A stretch of 64,000 bases of DNA from Petropleomorpha daqingensis (GTDB taxonomy: Bacteria; Actinomycetota; Actinomycetes; Mycobacteriales; Geodermatophilaceae): the NCBI RefSeq assembly GCF_013408985.1, contig NZ_JACBZT010000001.1:4729197-4793196 (forward strand), given 5' to 3'. The notes beneath the pieces are model-generated. The model was given only the letters and a program-made list of their open reading frames with translations, was not told the DNA's origin and made no database searches. The translations under genes were made by a program, and so were the position numbers. This document shows positions 10,454 through 18,393 of the stretch, piece after piece (position 1 is the stretch's first letter; the number at the start of each line of letters is the position of its first letter).

Positions 10454-11226
10454 CCGCGCTCCACGAGGGCGAGCACGCGGGCCGGTGCGCCCGACCCGGT
10501 CACGATCGGCAGCGGCGCGGCGATGAGCAGGATGCCGGTCGGCGGCAGCTGCGCCAGGTTCTGCAGCTGGGTGAGCCCGTACTTGCCGCTGCCCATGAGC
10601 GCCGCGTGGCACGGGAACGGCGGATCGAAGGAGTGCGCCGCGCCGGCGTCGGTGCCGACCGTCTCGACGCCCACCCCGATGATCGGGGCCTCCTCCCCCA
10701 GCCACTTCGCACAGGCCGGGGAGACGCCGGGGGTGTGCGGCCCCGTCTCGTCGGCGTTGAGGAACTCCTGCTGGCTGGCCGACCGGGCGTCCCAGCCGGT
10801 GCGGTAGAGCATCCAGCCGCCCTGGGGCAGCGGGCCGTGCTCGGCCTGCCACTGCTCGATGTGCTCGACCTCGAGGAGGAAGTCGGGGTTCTCCGCGACC
10901 TGCGAGGAGAAGTCGAGGACGACGGCGGGCCCGATCAGCCGGGACGCCGGGACCGAGGCGACGTCTTCGCGGTCCTGGCCGGTGACCCAGTGGTTGGGCG
11001 CGTCGAAGTGCGTGCCGGTGTGCTCGCCGGTCCGGAAGTTGTTCCAGTACCAGGCCGGGCCGCGGTCGTCGTACCGGCTGAGCTCCTCCAGCTCGAAGCG
11101 CGCCGTCTGGGCGAACTCCGGCGGGAGCTGGATGACCGGGGTCTCCGCGGACAGCGGGGCGGTGAGGTCGACGATCTCGACACGGCCGGAGGTCAGCGCC
11201 TCGGCGACGGAGGGCAGCAGCGACAT
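10450..11226 (-). CDS. Cyclase family protein (kynurenine-formamidase-like metal hydrolase)
   Basis: The 258-residue protein carries the family metal motif HTGTHFDAPNHW (the HxGTHxDxPxH type) and further His/Glu residues near GVGVETVGTD. The start region EIVDLTAPLSAETPVIQLP is the usual first strand of the family. Members hydrolyse amides or cyclic substrates such as N-formylkynurenine or isatin; the substrate here is unknown. It is the first gene of a two-gene unit with the TPP enzyme, coupled by a GTGA overlap. It starts at ATG 11226, 29 bases from the stop of the HNH gene upstream on the same strand. Confidence 0.85.
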   Translation of the reverse strand: MSLLPSVAEALTSGRVEIVDLTAPLSAETPVIQLPPEFAQTARFELEELSRYDDRGPAWYWNNFRTGEHTGTHFDAPNHWVTGQDREDVASVPASRLIGPAVVLDFSSQVAENPDFLLEVEHIEQWQAEHGPLPQGGWMLYRTGWDARSASQQEFLNADETGPHTPGVSPACAKWLGEEAPIIGVGVETVGTDAGAAHSFDPPFPCHAALMGSGKYGLTQLQNLAQLPPTGILLIAAPLPIVTGSGAPARVLALVERG

Positions 11227-11255
11227 GCCCGCAGCATGGCGCACTTCCCCGCCGG

Positions 11256-13592
11256 TCAGAAGGGCGGCGGTTCGGTGCTGACGGTGATGCCCGACGGTGT
11301 GGTGACGACGAGGGTGCCGTCGGCGGTCATGGCGTGGGTGAACCCCGGCGCCTGGTGCTTGCCACGGTGGTCGCCGGTGCAGAACCCGGCCAGGTTGATG
11401 ACGTCGGTTAGGCCCTCCGGCCAGCGCACGAAGTGATCGAGCTCGCCCCGGGAGACGGGCAGCCGGCAGCCGGGGAAGCGGCAGCGCCGGTCGCGGCGGC
11501 GCAGGAACCGGTCCAGCTCGGCGCCGGGCCGGTAGCCCTCGGTCGGCGGCGGCGCGCCCAGGACACGCCCGTCGCGCACGGCCCGGCCCAGCGCGGGCAG
11601 GTCGGTGAGGGAGACCAGGGCGCCGGTGACGGCGTCGACCAGCGCGAGGCGGGGACGGTCGGCCAGCCCGCCGCCGGCGGTGCGCCGCAGCAGGTCGGTC
11701 AGCGCGGTCCGGTCGGCGACGGTGGCCGCCTGGAGTGCGGTCATCGCGTCCTCGGCGGCGTCGACCCGGCCGCCGCTGCCAGTGCGCCAGGCCTGTTCGT
11801 CGTCGGCGTCGGACCACACCGCCTGACGGACCAGTCCCCCGGCGCGGGCCAGGGCGCGCTCGGCCTGCTCCTGCGCGGCCCGAGCGTCCTCCAGCGCCCG
11901 CTCCGCGCTCGCCCACCAGCCATCGTCTGCGGGTGGTGGTTCGGTCGGTCGTGGATCGGGCCGCTCGTCGTCGGGATCGGGGTCGGGATGCAGCCCGGCG
12001 GCGTACTCGCGCCACCAGCGGTCCTGCGCCGCGGCCAGCTCCCGGTCCAGGTCCACCTCGATCTCACCGCCGGCCAGCCGCGCTTGCACCGACGCGAGCC
12101 ACACGTCATCGGGCATCGGATCCGGATCGTCGTCGGCGTCGGCGGCCAGCCGGCGCTCCCAGTCGGCCGCCCACTGCTCCCGCGCGGCGGTCATCTCCCG
12201 CTCCCACGGCTCCCAGCCCGGCTCGTCGACGAACCGATCCCCGTGACCGCCGCGCTCGGTGTCTGCGGGCTCGGTGTCTGCGGGCTCGGTGTCTGCGGGC
12301 TCGGTGTCTGCGGGCTCGGTGTCTGCGGGCTCGGTGTCTGCGGGCTCGGTGTCTGCGGGCTCGGTGTCTGCGGGCTCGGTGTCTGCGGGCTCGGTGTCTG
12401 CGGGCTCGGTGTCTGCGGGCTCGGTGTCTGCGGGCTCGGTGTCTGCGGGCTCGGTGTCTGCGGGCTCGGTGTCTGCGGGCTCGGTGTCTGCGGGCTCGGT
12501 GTCTGCGGGCTCGGTGTCTGCGGGCTCGGTGTCTGCGGGCTCGGTGTCTGCGGGCTCGGTGTCTGCGGGCTCTGCCGCGGTGCCGTCGCGCTCGTCGGCG
12601 TCCTCGGTGTCGGCGATGCGCCGCAGCTCGGCGAGGGCCCCGTCGCCGAGGCCGACGCCGGTCAGCGCGTTGAGCAGCTGGCGGGCGGTCTCGGCGGACA
12701 CGATCCGGCCGTTGAGCTCCGCGGGCTGATCGCCGCCCAGTGCGGTCTGCACCGAAGCGACCAGGGTCAGCACCACCTGCACCGGCGGCAGCCCGGACTC
12801 GCCGGGGCGCAGCACCAGGTCCAGCAGCACGTCCAGCAGCTTCTGCTCGCGGGTGCGGGTGTCGGAGGGGTTCTTCGGCAGCGCGTCGACACACGCCGAC
12901 AGCGCGGTGTGCAGCGCCTCGATCTCCGGCACCGTCCCGACCACACCCAGGCCGGCCAGGCCCGCCCCGCGCTCGCCCTCCAGCCGCACGCCGCGCTTCG
13001 CCAGCGCCCTGATCGCCTCCTGCGCCCGATCCCGGGCGTTGCGCCGGGCCAGCTCGCGCAACACCTTCTCCGCCAGCTGCCCCGGGGTGGTGATCGTGCC
13101 GCTCTCGGCCCGGGCGGCGACCCAGTCCAGCAGCACCGCCTCGACCTGCGCCCGCAGCACCGGATCGGCCAGCGGCGCCACGTTCTGTTCCAGGCACCAC
13201 AGATGCCCGATCGTGAGCAGCCCGGCCTCGGTCGCGGCCAGCGCGGCCGGCAACCGGGACAGCATCAACGCCTGGTTGAGCAGATCCTCGGCCTTGCGCC
13301 GCGAGCAGCTCAGCCCGATCGAGAGCTCCGGCGCGGCCCACTCCGACACCGGCTGGAGCAGCTCCGGGCGCGCCGCCCACCGCTGCGGGCTCATCGCCCC
13401 CGGCTCACCCTGCGCCCGATCGGCCGACGCCGGGCGCTCCGCGGCGAACGCCGCCAGTGCCCGCACCCGGGCCACGAACGCCGCACCCATCGCCCGATCC
13501 GCCACCTGCGCCGCCCCCAGCGCACCCCGCCCCAGGGCCGTCTGCGGCCCGTAGGCGGGCGGGTCGGGAGCGGTGGTCACGCCGTCGATCAT
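11256..13592 (-). CDS. DUF222/HNH endonuclease-domain (13E12 family) protein with internal EPADT repeats
   Basis: The 778-residue protein has an N-terminal DUF222 region (about 60-330) rich in Ala/Leu helices. Next comes a block of 21 identical EPADT pentapeptides followed by an acidic, charged linker. The C-terminal HNH module (about 705-745) reads CRFPGCRLPVSRGELDHFVRW then NLAGFCTGDHRGKH, in which the Cys, Asp-His, Asn and final His residues are visible. 13E12-type proteins occur in many copies in actinobacteria and resemble HNH nucleases, but their role is not settled. The repeat block sits between the domains and probably forms a flexible acidic spacer. ATG 13592 is the first start of the frame. 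Confidence 0.88.
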   Translation of the reverse strand: MIDGVTTAPDPPAYGPQTALGRGALGAAQVADRAMGAAFVARVRALAAFAAERPASADRAQGEPGAMSPQRWAARPELLQPVSEWAAPELSIGLSCSRRKAEDLLNQALMLSRLPAALAATEAGLLTIGHLWCLEQNVAPLADPVLRAQVEAVLLDWVAARAESGTITTPGQLAEKVLRELARRNARDRAQEAIRALAKRGVRLEGERGAGLAGLGVVGTVPEIEALHTALSACVDALPKNPSDTRTREQKLLDVLLDLVLRPGESGLPPVQVVLTLVASVQTALGGDQPAELNGRIVSAETARQLLNALTGVGLGDGALAELRRIADTEDADERDGTAAEPADTEPADTEPADTEPADTEPADTEPADTEPADTEPADTEPADTEPADTEPADTEPADTEPADTEPADTEPADTEPADTEPADTEPADTEPADTEPADTEPADTERGGHGDRFVDEPGWEPWEREMTAAREQWAADWERRLAADADDDPDPMPDDVWLASVQARLAGGEIEVDLDRELAAAQDRWWREYAAGLHPDPDPDDERPDPRPTEPPPADDGWWASAERALEDARAAQEQAERALARAGGLVRQAVWSDADDEQAWRTGSGGRVDAAEDAMTALQAATVADRTALTDLLRRTAGGGLADRPRLALVDAVTGALVSLTDLPALGRAVRDGRVLGAPPPTEGYRPGAELDRFLRRRDRRCRFPGCRLPVSRGELDHFVRWPEGLTDVINLAGFCTGDHRGKHQAPGFTHAMTADGTLVVTTPSGITVSTEPPPF
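12255..12569. repeat. 21 perfect tandem copies of a 15-bp unit
   Basis: The unit CTCGGTGTCTGCGGG is repeated 21 times without a single mismatch over 315 bases. It lies inside the DUF222/HNH gene, where it encodes EPADT pentapeptides on the minus strand. Because 15 is a multiple of three, changes in copy number keep the frame. All six frames are open across it. Lack of even silent differences points to recent expansion or ongoing homogenisation. Confidence 0.98.
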
Positions 13593-13630
13593 ACGTTCGA
13601 GAAATGCTCAGGGCAACACGAATCCCCAGG

Positions 13631-14194
13631 TCAGAGCCCTGTGGACGACTCCTCAGAAAAGTCAGAGGGGTGCGGTACGCGCGCCACGCTCGCGGCATGC
13701 CGGCGGGCCAGCTCCTGGTAGATCGACGGGTTGCCGTCGACCCAGAACGCCGCCCCGGCGGACAGCGGACCCCGCACCCGAGCCGGTGCGCCCAGCGCCA
13801 TCACCTCGTCCGGGATCACCGCGTTCGGCGGCACGAGGCTGCCCGCGCCGATCAGCGTGCGGGCACCGATCCGGGCGCCGTCCTGGACGGTGGAGCCGTT
13901 GCCGATCAGCGCCTCGGCGCCGATCACGGCCCCGTGCACGACGCAGACGTGCCCGATCGTCGCGCCGGGACCGACCTCGGTCTCGGGGTCGTCGCCGCCG
14001 TGCAGCACCGAGCCGTCCTGCACGTTGGCCCCGGCACGCACGACGATCCGGCCGAAGTCGGCGCGCAGCACCGCGCCGTACCAGACCGACGCCCCGGCCT
14101 CGACGACGACGTCGCCGACCAGCGTCGCGGTGGGTGCGATCCAGGCGTCGGGGTGGACCTGGGGCGAACGCCCCTCGAAGGAGAACAGCGGCAT
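13631..14194 (-). CDS. Gamma-carbonic-anhydrase-like hexapeptide-repeat protein
   Basis: The 187-residue left-handed beta-helix protein has hexapeptide turns throughout (IAPTATLVGDVVVEAGASVW, then VGPGATIG and IGARTLIGAGS). The three metal-binding His are in place: His65 (SVLHGG), His82 and His87 (GHVCVVHG). This is the Cam/CaiE/YrdA class. Many members bind zinc, but only some show carbonic anhydrase activity. ATG 14194 is preceded on the minus strand by no convincing Shine-Dalgarno, yet homologues start MPLFSFEG-like. The gene follows the nitroreductase by 23 bases and may share its transcript. Confidence 0.88.
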   Translation of the reverse strand: MPLFSFEGRSPQVHPDAWIAPTATLVGDVVVEAGASVWYGAVLRADFGRIVVRAGANVQDGSVLHGGDDPETEVGPGATIGHVCVVHGAVIGAEALIGNGSTVQDGARIGARTLIGAGSLVPPNAVIPDEVMALGAPARVRGPLSAGAAFWVDGNPSIYQELARRHAASVARVPHPSDFSEESSTGL

Positions 14195-14217
14195 GACCTG
14201 CACCCTAAGGAGGCCGG

Positions 14218-15204
14218 TCAGCCCTCCCCGTGCGAGATGGTCTCCTCGACGCGCCGGCGACCGGTCCGGGGCAGGGGTGCCGCACCCACCGGCGCCCAGC
14301 CGAGCCGGAGCAGGACCTGGGGACTGCGCCCCTCGGGCAGGAGGTCCGCGGCCAGCCGCGCGCGCGTGTCGGCGACCTCCAGCGGCTGGGTGAGGGGGCA
14401 GGTGGCCAGTCCGGCGAGCTCGGCCTGCAGCAGGACCGCACCCAGCGCCTCGCCGGCCCGCAGCCGGTCGAGCGGGTCGTCGCCCGCGGTGTGGAGCAGG
14501 GCGAGCACGCTCCCGTCGGACTCCAGGACGGCCAGCGGGCTCTGCTCCAGCTCGTGCCCGGCGAAGTAGCGCACCGGAACAGCGGCGTCGACGTCGCCGG
14601 GCACGCTGGCCGCGGGCACCCCGTCGGCCGCGCCCCGAGGGCGACCGCTCCACGCGGCCACCTCCTCGAGCAAGCCCGGGGTGAACCCCTGCTCCACCGC
14701 GGCCCGCTCGATCAGGCCGACCACCTCCCACTGCTCCCCCGGAACGAGAACCCTCAGCTCCGCGCCCGCCTCGGCAGCGGCGCTGGTCAGGAGGTCCAGG
14801 ACCTCGGCCGGAACCGGCCGCGGCGAGAACACCCGGCGATCGGTGCGCCGCGTGTCGATCACCCGGGCCAGTGCCAGGTCGGCGGCGGTGGACGGCACGG
14901 CGCGGACCTCCACCGTGGCGAGGTGCTCCGGCCGGGACGGGTCGGGCAGCCGGCGCACGTCGCCGGACCGGCCGACGGCCCGCAGGGCGACCTGCAGGTG
15001 CTGCAGCGCCGCGCCGCAGCTCAGCTGCAGGTCGCGGCCGTCGGGGTCGATCGTCGGGAGGGCACGGGACAGATCGGCGAAGAGGTCGATCGTCGAGGGG
15101 CCGACCCGCCACCGCCACGGCTGCGAGTTGTGCACCGACGGTGCGCGGTTGGCCCACGACAGCACGGCGTGGACGGTGGCCGGGTCCAGCACAGCGTTCC
15201 CCAC
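14218..15204 (-). CDS. Acg-type FMN-binding nitroreductase-fold protein
   Basis: The 328-residue protein opens with RAPSVHNSQPWRWRV, the FMN-site signature of the Acg/Rv2032 nitroreductase-like family, and continues with IDTRRTDRRVFSPRPV. A second half resembles a duplicated nitroreductase fold, with GEALGAVLLQAELAGLATCPLTQP near the end. Acg proteins are stress- or dormancy-linked in mycobacteria and are thought to bind or sequester flavin; enzymatic activity is not assured. The GTG at 15204 precedes the usual MGNAVLDPATVHAVL-like helix. It lies downstream of, and on the same strand as, the CoA-disulfide-reductase-like gene, with a 68-base gap. Confidence 0.85.
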   Translation of the reverse strand: MGNAVLDPATVHAVLSWANRAPSVHNSQPWRWRVGPSTIDLFADLSRALPTIDPDGRDLQLSCGAALQHLQVALRAVGRSGDVRRLPDPSRPEHLATVEVRAVPSTAADLALARVIDTRRTDRRVFSPRPVPAEVLDLLTSAAAEAGAELRVLVPGEQWEVVGLIERAAVEQGFTPGLLEEVAAWSGRPRGAADGVPAASVPGDVDAAVPVRYFAGHELEQSPLAVLESDGSVLALLHTAGDDPLDRLRAGEALGAVLLQAELAGLATCPLTQPLEVADTRARLAADLLPEGRSPQVLLRLGWAPVGAAPLPRTGRRRVEETISHGEG

Positions 15205-15272
15205 GCCCGCAGACTCGTCCGCACGGTCCGGTCCTGGTCAGTGGCGGAGGTCCTGGCCGGACGGGGCCCAGG

Positions 15273-16649
15273 TCACAGCGACCGGACGTCGTCCTCCACC
15301 GCGTCGAACGCCTTGCGCGCGGCGATGAGCACCGGGTCCCACACCGGCGCGAACGGCGGGGCGTAGGAGAGGTCCAGCGACAGGATCTCGTCGACGGTCA
15401 TCTCGTTCCAAATGCACACGGCCAGCGCGTCGATCCGCTTCGCCGCCGCCTGCTTGCCCACGATCTGCGCACCGAGCAGCCGCCCGCTGCGCCGCTCGGC
15501 GATCATCTTCAGCCGGATCGGCGTCGCGCCCGGGAAGTAGCCGGCCCTGGTGGTCGAGTCGACGACGGCGGTGACGAAGGAGTACCCCGCCCCCTCGGCC
15601 TCCCGGGTGGACAGGCCGGTGCGGGCGACCTCGGTGTCGCAGACCTTGGTGATCGCCGTCCCGATGACGCCGGGGAACGTGGCGTAGCCACCGCCGATGT
15701 TGATGCCGGCCACCCGGCCCTGCTTGTTGGCGTGCGTCCCGAGCGCGACGACGACGCGCTGGCCGGAGAGCCGGTGCCACGACTCGACGCAGTCCCCCGC
15801 CGCCCACACGCCGGGCACCTGGGTGCGCATCTGCGCGTCCACCGCGACACCCCCCGAGGTGCCCAGCGGGATGCCGGCCTCGCGGGCCAGCGCCACGTTG
15901 GGCCGCACGCCCAGCCCGAGGACGACGAGGTCGGCCGGCAGCCGCCGTCCGCTGGCCCTGACCACCGCGCAGGCGCGCCCGTCGGACCCCACGTCCACCG
16001 ACGCCACGCCGTCGGAGAGGACCAGCTCGATCCCCTCGCCCCGCACGGCGTCGGCGATGAACGACCCGATGTCCGGGTCGAACGTGCCGACCGGCTGGGC
16101 CGACATGTCGACGACGGTGACCTCGAGCCCGCGGACCCGGCAGGCCTCGGCGATCTCCAGGCCGATGTAGCCACCGCCGACCACGACCACCCGCTGCACC
16201 CGGCCGCTGTCGAGCTCGGCCCGCAGGGCGACGCCGTCGTCCAGCGTCTGCACCCCGTAGACCCCGGCCGCGTCGATGCCCGGCACCGGCGGCCGCGCCG
16301 GCACGCTGCCGGTGGCGTAGACGAGGTCGTCGTAGGGCTCGGTGCCCTCCTCGCCGGTCTCGTGCGAGCGCCAGCGGACCGTGCGCTCCTCGACGTCGAT
16401 GCCGATCACCTCGGTCCGGATCCGGACGTCGATGCCGTTGGCGCGGTGCTGTTCGGGCGCCCGGGTGATCAGGTCGGACTCCGCATCCACCGCACCGTTG
16501 ATCCAGTACGGGATGCCGCAGGCGGAGTAGGACGTCGCCCGGCCGCGCTCGAACATCACGACATCCAGCGAGGGGTTGCGCTTCTTCGCCTGCGAGGCCG
16601 CACTGCCGCCCGCGGCGTCGCCTCCGATGACCACCAGCCGTCCCGCCAC
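15273..16649 (-). CDS. CoA-disulfide-reductase/NADH-oxidase-like FAD-dependent oxidoreductase
   Basis: The 458-residue flavoprotein has an FAD-binding GxGxxG-like start (VVIGGDAAGGSAAS), the single redox cysteine Cys44 in YSACGIPYWI, a second dinucleotide site (VVVGGGYIGLEIAEA) and the FAD-closing WAAGDC. A C-terminal dimerisation domain contains GTHANKQGRVAG and QIVGKQAAAKRID. A single cysteine in the SxxCGxPY context is the hallmark of CoA-disulfide reductases, NADH oxidases and related persulfide reductases. GTG 16649 is chosen because the family begins there. The gene is divergent from the redox-like response regulator with an 85-base intergenic region, suggesting joint control of thiol homeostasis (inference). 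Confidence 0.88.
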   Translation of the reverse strand: MAGRLVVIGGDAAGGSAASQAKKRNPSLDVVMFERGRATSYSACGIPYWINGAVDAESDLITRAPEQHRANGIDVRIRTEVIGIDVEERTVRWRSHETGEEGTEPYDDLVYATGSVPARPPVPGIDAAGVYGVQTLDDGVALRAELDSGRVQRVVVVGGGYIGLEIAEACRVRGLEVTVVDMSAQPVGTFDPDIGSFIADAVRGEGIELVLSDGVASVDVGSDGRACAVVRASGRRLPADLVVLGLGVRPNVALAREAGIPLGTSGGVAVDAQMRTQVPGVWAAGDCVESWHRLSGQRVVVALGTHANKQGRVAGINIGGGYATFPGVIGTAITKVCDTEVARTGLSTREAEGAGYSFVTAVVDSTTRAGYFPGATPIRLKMIAERRSGRLLGAQIVGKQAAAKRIDALAVCIWNEMTVDEILSLDLSYAPPFAPVWDPVLIAARKAFDAVEDDVRSL

Positions 16650-16734
16650 GGCGAGGGACGTTAATCCACCCGCCGCGTTCTCGTTCAGCGAAAAGGGGTT
16701 CTGCCCGACTCCGGTCCGGTGCAGGATCGACGGG

Positions 16735-18393
16735 GTGGGCAAACCCGTGCTGCTGTCGGTGGACGACGACCCCGGCGTCTCGCGGGCGGTCGCCCGCGAT
16801 CTGCGCCGCAAGTACGGCGAGGACTTCCGCGTGCTGCGCGCCTCCTCGGCCGCCGAGGGGCTCGACGCGCTCCGAGAACTGAAGCTGCGCGGTGACGCGG
16901 TCGCCGTCCTGCTCGCCGACTACCGGATGCCGCAGATGAACGGCATCGAGTTCCTCGAGCAGGCGATGGACCTGTTCCCCCGCGCCCGCCGGGCGCTGCT
17001 CACCGCCTACGCCGACACCGAGGCCGCGATCCAGGCGATCAACCTCGTCGACGTCGACCAGTACCTGCTCAAGCCGTGGGAACCGGTCGAGGAGAAGCTC
17101 TACCCGGTCGTCGACTCGATGATCACCGCCTGGCGGGAGAGCAAGGACTCCGCGGTCGACGACGTCCGCATCGTCGGCCACCACTGGTCGGCGCCGTCGT
17201 ACAAGGCGCGCGACTTCCTCGCCCGCAACGCCGTCCCCTACCGCTGGTACAGCGTCGAGGAGCCGGAGGGGCAGCGGCTGCTCGCGGCCGCCGAGGCGCG
17301 ACCGGGCGACGTCCCGGTGATCGTGACGCCGGCCGGCACCGTGCTGCGCTCCCCCACCCCCACCGAGCTCGCCGCGGCCGTCGGCCTCGACGTCGAGCCG
17401 CGCACCGACTTCTACGACCTCGTCGTCGTCGGCGGCGGCCCGGCCGGGCTGGGCGCCGCGGTCTACGGCGCCAGCGAGGGCCTGCGCACCGTGCTGGTGG
17501 AGAAGCGGGCCACCGGCGGGCAGGCCGGGCAGAGCAGCCGGATCGAGAACTACCTGGGCTTCCCGGACGGCGTCTCCGGCGCGCAGCTGGCCGACCGGGC
17601 CCGCCGCCAGGCGCAGAAGTTCGGCGCCGAGCTGGTCACCGCCCGCAGCGTGGTCGCCCTGGAGGCCACCGGCTCCAGCCGCACCGTGCACTTCGACGAC
17701 GGCAGCAGCATCGCCGCGCACGCCGTCGTCCTGGCCACGGGGGTGTTCTGGCGGTCGCTGGGCGCGCCGGGCTGCGCGGAGCTGACCGGCCGCGGCGTCT
17801 ACTACGGCTCGGCGATGACCGAGGCCGCCGAGTGCGCCGACCAGGACGTGTTCATCGTCGGCGGCGCCAACTCCGCCGGGCAGGCCGCGGTGTTCTTCTC
17901 CCGGTACGCCAAGACCGTGCGGATGCTGGTCCGCGGGCCCTCGCTCGAGGCCTCCATGTCGCACTACCTGATCGAGCAGATCGCGCAGATCCCGAACATC
18001 GAGGTCCGCACCTGCACCGTCGTCGACGAGGTGCAGGGCGACGGGCACCTCGAACGCATCGTCCTGCGCGACGCGGTCGGCGGCGGCACCGAGCTGCTGC
18101 CGGCCAGCCACGTCTTCGTCTTCATCGGCGCGACGCCGCACACCGACTGGCTCGACGGGGTCGTCGCCCGCGACGAGCGCGGCTTCCTCCCCACCGGCCC
18201 CGAGCTGCTCGCCGACGGCCGCCGTCCGCCCGGGTGGTCGCTGGACCGCGACCCGTACTTCCTGGAGAGCAGCCTGCCCGGCGTGTTCGTCGCCGGCGAC
18301 GTGCGGGCCGCGTCGGTGAAGCGGGTCGCCTCCGCCGTCGGCGAGGGCGCCATGGCGGTCACCCTCGTGCACCGCTACCTGGAGGAACGATGA
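16735..18393 (+). CDS. Response regulator fused to glutaredoxin-like and thioredoxin-reductase-like domains
   Basis: The 552-residue protein has three parts. A receiver domain (1-130) holds DDD 10-12, the phosphoacceptor Asp62 (LLADYRMPQMNG) and Lys113 (LLKPW). A glutaredoxin-like domain (about 143-218) reads VGHHWSAPSYKARDFL where Grx proteins have a CxxC, and contains VPVIVTPAG at the cis-Pro position. A TrxR-like flavoprotein domain (about 226-552) has VVGGGPAGLGAA, GGANSAGQAA and VFVAGDVR. The TrxR CxxC is replaced by G357-S-A-M360, so both redox-active disulfides are missing. The family is known from genomes as a fused response regulator/thioredoxin-disulfide reductase, but I know of no function. 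It overlaps its kinase by ATGA. Confidence 0.9.
   Translation: MGKPVLLSVDDDPGVSRAVARDLRRKYGEDFRVLRASSAAEGLDALRELKLRGDAVAVLLADYRMPQMNGIEFLEQAMDLFPRARRALLTAYADTEAAIQAINLVDVDQYLLKPWEPVEEKLYPVVDSMITAWRESKDSAVDDVRIVGHHWSAPSYKARDFLARNAVPYRWYSVEEPEGQRLLAAAEARPGDVPVIVTPAGTVLRSPTPTELAAAVGLDVEPRTDFYDLVVVGGGPAGLGAAVYGASEGLRTVLVEKRATGGQAGQSSRIENYLGFPDGVSGAQLADRARRQAQKFGAELVTARSVVALEATGSSRTVHFDDGSSIAAHAVVLATGVFWRSLGAPGCAELTGRGVYYGSAMTEAAECADQDVFIVGGANSAGQAAVFFSRYAKTVRMLVRGPSLEASMSHYLIEQIAQIPNIEVRTCTVVDEVQGDGHLERIVLRDAVGGGTELLPASHVFVFIGATPHTDWLDGVVARDERGFLPTGPELLADGRRPPGWSLDRDPYFLESSLPGVFVAGDVRAASVKRVASAVGEGAMAVTLVHRYLEER

Noticed and set aside
12255-12569. CRISPR-like regular repeats
   Set aside because: The units are contiguous with no spacers, encode EPADT in frame inside a gene, and there are no cas genes.
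11433-13721. Very long open frames on the plus strand with LGVCG, RARCL or MSAGSV repeats across the HNH gene
   Set aside because: They are shadows of the 15-bp repeats, which keep all six frames open; no ribosome-binding site or family match, while the minus-strand frame has DUF222 and HNH signatures.
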